Source of the DNA: Clostridiales bacterium | GTDB taxonomy: Bacteria; Bacillota; Clostridia; Christensenellales; Borkfalkiaceae | NCBI GenBank assembly: GCA_021635425.1 | Contig: JAJWOJ010000085.1 | Span: 1 to 7,848, forward strand | Direction of reading: 5' to 3' | Length of the DNA stretch: 7,848 nt | In this document: positions 1-5,968 of the stretch, in pieces | Numbering within the stretch: the first letter of the stretch is position 1 | Layout of the letters: every line of letters begins with the position of its first letter | Notes under the pieces: model-generated | Told to the model about the DNA's origin: nothing | The model's database searches: none | The model's input: only the letters and a program-made list of their open reading frames with translations | Made by a program: the position numbers and the translations under genes

Positions 1-27
1 CCATAAAGTTTATTTATAGCAAAAATA

Positions 28-39
28 TGACGCGCGTCA
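28..39. promoter_or_regulatory. 12-base perfect palindrome, possible operator
   Basis: TGACGCGCGTCA reads the same on both strands and has a central CG step, as LacI-family operators do. It lies in otherwise AT-rich DNA about 330 bases before the first gene and just upstream of the weak promoter candidate at 60-88. A 12-base palindrome is expected once or twice by chance in a window of this size, so only its position and GC contrast make it notable. No regulator gene is visible. Confidence 0.2.
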
Positions 40-233
40 CGAATCAAATTTGTAATAATTTGAGCGAATTTTTTCGAAAAGATATAGGGTTTCGGGATAG
101 GAAAATTAAACAAAGTTAGTCGTTTATGGCGGTCAAGAATATCCTGCCCCCGCCAAAACGCCGATATTTCCACGCTTTATACCGATTCGCCTTCTCCCGT
201 ACCGCCATGTACGGACAAAGTATTAGTCTGAAA

Positions 234-280
234 ACACGCCGCAAGACCGAGGTTTATATTATTCTTGGTCGGCATCGTGT
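234..280 (+). promoter_or_regulatory. Extended imperfect hairpin, candidate leader RNA element
   Basis: Three stacked helices can form in a transcript. ACAC (234-237) pairs with GTGT (277-280), GCC (238-240) pairs with GGC (271-273), and GACCGAG (245-251) pairs with CTTGGTC (264-270) with one G-U pair. This gives 14 pairs, with GCAA (241-244) bulged on one side, ATC (274-276) on the other, and a 12-base AT-rich loop. No T-run follows, so it is not an intrinsic terminator. It ends about 70 bases before the ribosome binding site of the surface-protein gene, so an mRNA leader, stability or regulatory role is possible. I do not recognise it as a known riboswitch class. Confidence 0.35.
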
Positions 281-352
281 GAAAAATGCAGATAAACGCG
301 GGTCATAAACAAATCTGTATGTATATTTAGTCGGCAGGGATATTTATATAAT

Positions 353-358
353 AAGGAG
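353..358 (+). promoter_or_regulatory. Ribosome binding site of the surface protein gene
   Basis: AAGGAG lies 12 bases before the ATG at 371. This is a longer spacing than usual, but no other start codon lies closer in frame. The residues after this ATG make a proper signal peptide, which fixes the start. The TATAAT-like string at 347-352 directly abuts this site and is too close to serve as a -10 box for this gene. Confidence 0.75.
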
Positions 359-370
359 ATAACCGTAAAG

Positions 371-3300
371 ATGACAAAAAGGAAGTATTATTTTTTTACA
401 TTGTTTTTTATTTTGGTCTTGTCCGTCACCATGGGGATAACTATGCTTATTCCCGAAAAAGCGAGTGCAGTTGCAATTGAAACAGAAAACAAAACGCTTT
501 CAGGAACGTTGAAAAAAATTGAACAATTATATTCTTTTGAAGATGAAAGCGAGCTTAACGGCGTCGAAATCATATCGAACGCAGCGAGAAAAGAAATCGT
601 TAAAAAAATTGCCAACACGCCGGGGAAAAGCAGTGAAGGCAAGAAGTGCCTGCAATTATTCAGATCGCTTGTTCCGTGTACGGAAACAATGAAAATAAAG
701 CTCGGTTTCGGCAAGAAAGATTTAACCGATATGCCTGTTTTTTCGTTTGCGGTAAATTCCTATGGCGGACAACCCGAAGCAACGCTTTACTATGTAAAAT
801 CAACTGCGATAAGCGGCTCAGGCGAAGAGTATTCAAAAACATATGGCTATGTATCTGACACATGGAATGCAGTATCGTTCGATTTAAGCGAATGCCCGTT
901 TGTGAGCGACGTTTGTGCCGTTACGTTGGAGTTTTTCACTAATTCGACTTCTTCTTTATCCTGGGAAGGCGGTTTTCAGATAGATAACGTATTTTTAGGG
1001 CAGATGATAGATTTTCGTTTCATGAAAGACGGAAACACGCAAGGTTTTACGGCGGAAGGCGCGGATTTGACCGTAGAAAACGATATGATGACGGCAACGG
1101 CTACTTCTTCTACGGTAAAGCTCGATTCTCCCGTTTTAAAATATACGGCGGTTTTGTCTACGTTGTATGCCTCTTCGGCGGAAATAAAAAATGCGATTTA
1201 CACCGTTATAGAAAACAATTCTTCCGCGACGGAAATGCAGATTCGTTATAAAACAAGCGCCGAAGCCGCTTACACGGACGCCAACTCGAAAACTATCGCC
1301 ATAGATAAAAACGCTAAAAAATTATACGTCATAAATTTTTCGGATAAATCGTCCTGGAACGGCGACGTGTGCGGATTCGAATATGTTTTCAAAGGCGTTA
1401 AAGCGGGCGAAACCATATCGATAGACAGCATATATTTTCATGAAGACGAGGTTATTTATCCGTATGCGGAAAACGGCAAAGTAGAAAGCGTTGTCGCACA
1501 CACAGGACTTAAAACCATGAGCGTTAAGGGTAGTTTTTCGTCCCGATACAGAAAAAATTTCCCGAACGCAAAAATAGCGTTGTTTGCCGACTATTGCAGT
1601 TCTCCGATGCAGAGAACATTAAACGGCACGCCTATTGCGACGATAAAAATGTCAGACCTTAGCGCATTTAACGGAACATGTGATTTTGATTTTGAAAATA
1701 TAAGTTTCATAAAGAGCGGAAACAAGAACTATTTCGACCATTATTTCACGGTTGCGATTATAGATTCGGGCTTTTCCGTTGCTGTGGACAAGCCGCGCTC
1801 TATAGACAATATTTTTGATTTCGTCGATAAAAAATATTACTTTGAAAACCCGACGGCGACTATCAAAGTTCGCGATGTCGGCGCAAAAGGCGACGGTTTC
1901 ACGGACGACACCGCGGCAATACAATATGCGGTTGACGCGATATCCGAAGCCGGCGGAGGAAGAGTTCTTTTAGACGATAACAGAACATATATAGCGACGA
2001 ATATAAAGCTGAGAGACAACGTAACTTTCGAAATACAGGAAGGCAGCGTTCTTCGTCAGTCGGAAGATTTCAGAGATTATAAATACGACTACGAACTCGG
2101 TCACAACTCGACAAATCTTTCTTATATAAACTGGGCGCATTGCAATCTTGTTTCCAATTATCCGATTTTGCAGGCAAACAACGTAAAAAACATTAAAGTT
2201 ACGGGCAAAGGCAAAATTATTATGAGCGACGCCGACAATTACGGCGACGATTTGATAAATTCGGGCGATCCGTTAGAATATCAATATTCGGTATGTTCGC
2301 ATCGCCTGCACTCCATGCCGATAGGTTTTTCCGATTGCGAAAACGTCGAAATAAGCAATTTCGAAGTCGCAAAAAGTTCGGGTTATCATTTAACCGTAGT
2401 ATTCAGTAGTCGCGTGACCGTTTACGGCGTGGAATTAAACAGAGTAAAATGCGTTTCGTCGGACGGGATCAATGTCCGCGGCACGGACGGCGTCGTTATC
2501 TGCGGAATGTACCTTAACGGCAACGACGACGGTATAGTTATCTGGTCGGTTTACGAAGACCCCAGGGAACTGTGGTTCTTTAATGAACAAGGAAAAAATC
2601 AAGCTCCGAGAAATATAGATATTTACGGATGTTATATCTCTTCGGGCGGAGGTAAAGCTATCGCTCTTCTTCCGTGGGGCAGTAGCGACCCGAATCCCGA
2701 AAACGAAGAAATCCGAAATATTACCGTTAAAAATTGCACTTTATCGGGCGGCTATTCCGTAGGCGTATGGCCCGACAACCCGTATAACGGCAAACAGCCT
2801 TACGATAACAGCGAACTCGACGATTGGTCGCATATAACCGACCTTACCGTTCTCGATTGCGAATATTTGTCTCCCGTAAACGTATACCCCTTAACGATAA
2901 CGGGGCTTGTTTCCGATTGCGGACTTGTCGGTGCGGAAGGCTTTATGAACGCCGAATTCGATGAGGGGGTTCTCTACTGGTCTTTAACGGGCAATGCGGA
3001 AGTCGTTACCGTAAACGGCGATAAGATAGGCAGAATCAACGGCAAAGGAAGCATTAACGAAGGTTTATACCTTAAAGCGGGCGAATATCTGTTTAAAGCA
3101 AATATCAAAGCTCAGGGCGGATACGTGAAGTTTTTCGTCAAAAACGCGTTTGACGGCGGAGAAATTATTTCCAAAGAAATTGCCGAAGGCGACTGGCGTT
3201 ACGCTTATTTGTTCTGCGTTATAAACGATGACGGCACATACAGAATAGGAATTGAGAGCGAGAACGGCTCGGTTGGCTGTATCGACAGCGTTTCTGTAAC

Positions 3301-5926
3301 GAAAACATTGAATAATGCCGATAATACCCTTGCAAACAGCGAAATTTACAGCACTTTCGAAGAGATGCCGAAAGATCTTGAGGCTAACAGTTCGTCCTGG
3401 AAGATTGCAGACGAAAACGGTAATAAAATTCTTACGCAGGACAATGCGTACACCTTGAATAAGGTAAAAACGAATTACGCCGATTATGCTGACGTGAAAG
3501 CGACCTTCAGAATGAAATTGCTTGCATTCGCAGGGGCGGACAATATGGCAACGATTACGCTCCGCGGCAGCGATAAAGCGTCATATATTATATATTTCAG
3601 TCGGGCGCGCGGGCAAATCGCCATAAGAAAGGATAAAAATGGCGAGCAATTGCTTGCAACGACCTCGTTCGATATAAATCTCGGCGAGTGGTACGATATT
3701 TCCGTAAAAAGCGAAACGATCGGGAAAAACGTTAAAATAACGCTTACTATAAACGGCGAAGAAGTTCTTAGCGGTTCGGATTATTCTTCCGTAATCAAAA
3801 AAGGGTATTTTGCTATAGGGTGCTATAACGCGTCTGTAAGCATAGACGACTTGTATGTTACGGAAACGATTGCCGACGGATACGTCAAAGAAATATCCGT
3901 TGCGGACGAAAACGGAAATCTCGTTGACGGCGCGGATATAACGGTATATTCCAACGGCAAAAAATGCGGAGATTACGTATCCGTAAACGGAAAATTTTCC
4001 GTTACGCTCGATGCCGAATCCGACGACGTATATTACACCGCCGTGTGTCTTGGCTATGAAAAAATAAGCAATCCGCAAAAATTAGGAGCAAACAACACGA
4101 TTGTCCTTACTTCACGCAACAAAATTATAGCGGACGGTTACGATGATTCCGTCTATTGGAATTTCGGAGATAGTTACGAAGTCGCCGAAGGCGAATTAAA
4201 ACAGACGGACGGCGCGAACAATCTGCAAGAGGCGAGACTTAAAGTAAACGGATTCACCGATTTTATCTGCGAAACCAACTTGATTTACACGGGTGGCAAT
4301 GCAGGTCCCGGAAACGGCGTTTCCCTTTGGATATATAAGGGAAGCGACAAAATAAGGCTCGAATATCAACCTTATTACGGCTTAGTCGGCTTGCACAAAT
4401 ATAACGTCGGCGACGGCAATGATTTTTACGACAATTATAACGGCGACGCGGTAAAGGGCGTCGGCACGGAATTGAGAATCGTTTACGGAACAAAAAATCA
4501 TAATTTATTCGTCAAAGTTTATTGCGGCAAAAATCTTATTCTCGACGGAAATTACGATTACGTCTGCAAAGACGATTCCACCGTTCTCGCGTTGTCTTCA
4601 TACGGACTCACGTTTAAGAGCAGTTATTTTATCTTAAATGCCGAAAACGCGGAATACGAAAGCAATAAATACACGGCTGTATTCCTTGATGAAAACGGAA
4701 ACGTAATTTCATATCAGAGAGTTTCGTCCGCCGCGGAGATTATTGCGCCCGACGCGGGCAACATCGCGAACTTCGTAAAATGGAATCGCGATATAAGCAC
4801 GGTCGATAAAACCGCCGTAATCTCGCCTGTAACAAGCGAAAGCTCTTATACGCTTACATTTAAAAATGAGAACGGCGAAGTATTGTCCACTCAGACTATT
4901 GTCGGCGGCAAAGGAATAATAAACGTTCCCGCGGTGAAACTCGGAGCGAACGGGAATTTTGTCGGATGGGAAGACGAAAGCGGGAACATGACAGACGTCT
5001 ACGCCGTCCGTACCGATAAAGTCCTTACGGCTGTTATCAAAAATGTGAAACACAGAATAACGTTTATCGACGGAAACGGAACGAAATACGTAACTTACGC
5101 GGAACACGGGAAAGACATCGTCGTTCCCGAAATACCGAGTATTGCTGGATATGTCTTTAAAAAATACAATATTCCGTTTGACAAGGCGTATAACGATATG
5201 GTCATTTTGCTTGAATACACGCCGAAAAAAGTTAAAGTTACTTATACGGACGAAAACGGCAGAACAATTTTCGAAACGGAAATAGATTACGGCTCAAACG
5301 CAAGCGCAGTCGAAATGCCCGAAAAGGATGGGTATGAGTTCGTAGGGTTCGATAAAACCCTTTCGTGCATAAAATCAGATACCGTATTTACGGCGGTTTA
5401 TAAACCCGCAAGTTACGATGTTGTATTCTTTGATTTTTACGGGAGTATTATTCAAGTGTCTGAAGTGGAAAGAGGAAAAGGTGCGGTTGCGCCCACGCTT
5501 TCCTCGGACGGAATTAACGTGTTCAAGGGTTGGAAACAAGATTTTACAAACATAAGCGGTTATCTGGAAGTTTATCCCGTTACGGAAGACGACGAAAACA
5601 GGGTAGAGGTAATATTTGTAAACACGCTGACGGGAGAATCGGAAACAAAAGAACTCAGCAAAACCGACAATACGGTAGAAGATCCCGTTTATGAAGGTTA
5701 CGTTTTCGATGGTTGGTATTACGATGAGTCGTATACGAGAAGAGTCGATTTCAAAAACGATACGTTGTCGGGCAGGGTTTATGTTTACTCAAAGTGGTCG
5801 AAAGCCGTTCAACCCGACAATGAGCCGGATAAAAAACACGGTTGCAGCGGAAGCATCGGCTTAATTTCCATGATTTCGATTTTGCAGATGTTGTTGGCAA
5901 CGCTTTACATCGTAAAGAAAAAGTGA
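371..5926 (+). CDS. Giant secreted multidomain GH28/pectate-lyase-fold surface protein
   Basis: The protein has 1851 residues. Residues 1-33 form a signal peptide: a TKRK basic start, a hydrophobic core, and a likely cut after Ala31-Ser-Ala33. Residues about 51-210 and 212-358 look like beta-sandwich carbohydrate-binding modules; the first ends in a GGFQIDNVFLG strand typical of such folds. Residues about 365-490 form a further linker module. Residues about 494-850 are a right-handed beta-helix starting with RDVGAKGDGFTDDTAAIQ, the hallmark of pectate lyase_3 and GH28 polygalacturonase-like enzymes. SSDG (Asp698) and NDDG (Asp719, Asp720) match the GH28 acid residues. The GHG histidine and the RIK motif are not recognisable (GGGKAIAL at 759-766, GVWPDN at 798-803), so activity is uncertain. 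Next come a binding-like module (857-978), concanavalin A-like modules (991-1165 and 1251-1433), a small beta-sandwich between them (1171-1250), six InlB-type repeats (1434-1809) and an anchor tail. Likely role: surface binding and possibly hydrolysis of a uronic-acid-containing polysaccharide. The substrate is not predictable. Probably co-transcribed with the lipoprotein gene 42 bases downstream. Confidence 0.85.
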   Translation: MTKRKYYFFTLFFILVLSVTMGITMLIPEKASAVAIETENKTLSGTLKKIEQLYSFEDESELNGVEIISNAARKEIVKKIANTPGKSSEGKKCLQLFRSLVPCTETMKIKLGFGKKDLTDMPVFSFAVNSYGGQPEATLYYVKSTAISGSGEEYSKTYGYVSDTWNAVSFDLSECPFVSDVCAVTLEFFTNSTSSLSWEGGFQIDNVFLGQMIDFRFMKDGNTQGFTAEGADLTVENDMMTATATSSTVKLDSPVLKYTAVLSTLYASSAEIKNAIYTVIENNSSATEMQIRYKTSAEAAYTDANSKTIAIDKNAKKLYVINFSDKSSWNGDVCGFEYVFKGVKAGETISIDSIYFHEDEVIYPYAENGKVESVVAHTGLKTMSVKGSFSSRYRKNFPNAKIALFADYCSSPMQRTLNGTPIATIKMSDLSAFNGTCDFDFENISFIKSGNKNYFDHYFTVAIIDSGFSVAVDKPRSIDNIFDFVDKKYYFENPTATIKVRDVGAKGDGFTDDTAAIQYAVDAISEAGGGRVLLDDNRTYIATNIKLRDNVTFEIQEGSVLRQSEDFRDYKYDYELGHNSTNLSYINWAHCNLVSNYPILQANNVKNIKVTGKGKIIMSDADNYGDDLINSGDPLEYQYSVCSHRLHSMPIGFSDCENVEISNFEVAKSSGYHLTVVFSSRVTVYGVELNRVKCVSSDGINVRGTDGVVICGMYLNGNDDGIVIWSVYEDPRELWFFNEQGKNQAPRNIDIYGCYISSGGGKAIALLPWGSSDPNPENEEIRNITVKNCTLSGGYSVGVWPDNPYNGKQPYDNSELDDWSHITDLTVLDCEYLSPVNVYPLTITGLVSDCGLVGAEGFMNAEFDEGVLYWSLTGNAEVVTVNGDKIGRINGKGSINEGLYLKAGEYLFKANIKAQGGYVKFFVKNAFDGGEIISKEIAEGDWRYAYLFCVINDDGTYRIGIESENGSVGCIDSVSVTKTLNNADNTLANSEIYSTFEEMPKDLEANSSSWKIADENGNKILTQDNAYTLNKVKTNYADYADVKATFRMKLLAFAGADNMATITLRGSDKASYIIYFSRARGQIAIRKDKNGEQLLATTSFDINLGEWYDISVKSETIGKNVKITLTINGEEVLSGSDYSSVIKKGYFAIGCYNASVSIDDLYVTETIADGYVKEISVADENGNLVDGADITVYSNGKKCGDYVSVNGKFSVTLDAESDDVYYTAVCLGYEKISNPQKLGANNTIVLTSRNKIIADGYDDSVYWNFGDSYEVAEGELKQTDGANNLQEARLKVNGFTDFICETNLIYTGGNAGPGNGVSLWIYKGSDKIRLEYQPYYGLVGLHKYNVGDGNDFYDNYNGDAVKGVGTELRIVYGTKNHNLFVKVYCGKNLILDGNYDYVCKDDSTVLALSSYGLTFKSSYFILNAENAEYESNKYTAVFLDENGNVISYQRVSSAAEIIAPDAGNIANFVKWNRDISTVDKTAVISPVTSESSYTLTFKNENGEVLSTQTIVGGKGIINVPAVKLGANGNFVGWEDESGNMTDVYAVRTDKVLTAVIKNVKHRITFIDGNGTKYVTYAEHGKDIVVPEIPSIAGYVFKKYNIPFDKAYNDMVILLEYTPKKVKVTYTDENGRTIFETEIDYGSNASAVEMPEKDGYEFVGFDKTLSCIKSDTVFTAVYKPASYDVVFFDFYGSIIQVSEVERGKGAVAPTLSSDGINVFKGWKQDFTNISGYLEVYPVTEDDENRVEVIFVNTLTGESETKELSKTDNTVEDPVYEGYVFDGWYYDESYTRRVDFKNDTLSGRVYVYSKWSKAVQPDNEPDKKHGCSGSIGLISMISILQMLLATLYIVKKK
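1850..2920 (+). other. Beta-helix catalytic-type domain (GH28 / pectate lyase_3 fold)
   Basis: Codons about 494-850 of the surface protein. The start motif D-V-G-A-K-G-D-G-x-T-D-D-T-A-A-I-Q (residues 502-518) is the classic opening of this fold. It is followed by GGGRVLL and by NNVKNIKVTGKGKI, which matches the 'internal GxG' turn of bacterial GH28 proteins. Short repeated strands of the type N-I-x-I-x-x-C/N (for example NIDIYGCYISSG and NITVKNCTLSGG) mark the coils of the helix. Acid residues Asp698 and Asp719/Asp720 sit where GH28 enzymes have NTD and (G/Q)DD. The expected His and Arg-Ile-Lys are absent at the places where they should follow. The fold assignment is firm; the reaction is not. 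Confidence 0.75.
3341..4669 (+). other. Paired concanavalin A-like modules with a small beta-sandwich between
   Basis: Codons 991-1433 of the surface protein. Both large modules follow the pattern of LamG / DUF1080-like jelly-roll domains: an opening F-x-E/G, a middle hydrophobic strand set (FRMKLLAF; FICETNLIY), then a 'W/R-x-I-V-x-V-x-x-G-x-x-x' strand pair (WYDISVKSETIG; LRIVYGTKNHN) and a closing strand (SVSIDDLYVTE; KSSYFILNAENAE). Residues 1171-1250 between them resemble carboxypeptidase-regulatory or CnaB-type sandwiches (ISVADENGNLVDGADITVYS). These modules usually bind glycans or act as spacers. No catalytic residues are recognisable. Boundaries are approximate and assigned by eye. 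Confidence 0.5.
4670..5797 (+). repeat. Six InlB/Listeria-Bacteroides-type protein repeats
   Basis: Six degenerate repeats start at residues 1434, 1493, 1561, 1621, 1682 and 1744 of the surface protein, about 59-68 residues apart. Each opens with a strand like YTAVFLDENGN, YTLTFKNENGE, HRITFIDGNGT or VKVTYTDENGR. Each has a middle F-x-G-W-like turn (FVKW, FVGW, FKKY, FVGF, FKGW, FDGW). The last one, with EGYVFDGWYYDESYTRRVDF and a closing YVYSKW, is the most canonical (Pfam Flg_new / List_Bact_rpt type). Such arrays are usually stalks that hold N-terminal domains away from the cell, and here they sit just before the membrane anchor. The repeats have diverged too far to be recent DNA duplications. 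Confidence 0.8.
5831..5923 (+). other. C-terminal Cys / membrane helix / Lys tail, probable cell-surface anchor
   Basis: Codons 1821-1851 of the surface protein read KKHGCSGSIG (Cys1825), then a hydrophobic helix (about 1829-1848), then a final KKK. The order of short motif, membrane helix and basic end is that of C-terminal sorting signals. There is no LPXTG-type sortase motif before it. The Gly-Cys-Ser-Gly-Ser motif next to the helix resembles the Cys/Gly-containing tails handled by non-sortase enzymes, such as GlyGly-CTERM with rhombosortase. No processing enzyme is encoded in the window. A plain membrane anchor with no cleavage is the simpler alternative. Confidence 0.6.
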
Positions 5927-5954
5927 ACCATACAGGCGAAAATCCTGTGTTGAT

Positions 5955-5962
5955 AAAGGAGG
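5955..5962 (+). promoter_or_regulatory. Ribosome binding site of the lipoprotein gene
   Basis: AAAGGAGG (followed by T) is a near-perfect Shine-Dalgarno match, 6 bases from the ATG at 5969. It lies in the 42-base gap after the surface-protein stop codon. The gap has no promoter-like pair. Its small hairpin (5930-5950) is not followed by a T-run, which supports read-through transcription from the first gene. Confidence 0.85.
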
Positions 5963-5968
5963 TTAATT

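Larger units (their letters stand above)
1..370. other. Gene-free upstream region
   Basis: I see no credible gene in this stretch. The only open frame of any size (126-308, + strand) has no ribosome binding site, is rich in Arg/Lys and resembles no family I know. The first 120 bases are AT-rich and include a 12-base palindrome at 28-39. Positions 120-300 are richer in G and C and contain several inverted repeats, such as ATGGCGGT (126-133) with ACCGCCAT (201-208), and CCGTAC (197-202) with GTACGG (209-214). Positions 301-370 are AT-rich again and carry the ribosome binding site of the first gene. No strong -35/-10 pair stands out. A weak candidate is TTGAGC (60-65), 17 bases, TATAGG (83-88), which would place most of the region in the 5' leader of the mRNA. 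Any upstream gene ends outside the window. Confidence 0.6.

Noticed and set aside
126..308. 60-codon open frame on the + strand
   Set aside because: No ribosome binding site precedes its ATG, the product is Arg/Lys-rich with no recognisable family, and the stretch is better explained as an mRNA leader.
347..352. TATAAT as the -10 box of the first gene
   Set aside because: It directly abuts the ribosome binding site, so a transcript starting from it would lack a usable Shine-Dalgarno sequence. No -35 box lies at the right distance.
3581..4078. 165-codon open frame on the - strand
   Set aside because: It lies wholly inside the large surface-protein gene, has no ribosome binding site or family resemblance, and is an antisense shadow.
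5790..5926. Sortase (LPXTG) cell-wall anchor
   Set aside because: A helix and a Lys tail are present, but no LPXTG or similar pentapeptide precedes them; only the GCSGS motif is seen.
5930..5950. Small hairpin (ATACAGG with CCTGTGT) as a terminator
   Set aside because: The stem is short with a G-U pair, and the bases after it are TGATAAAGGAGG instead of a T-run, so it should not stop transcription.
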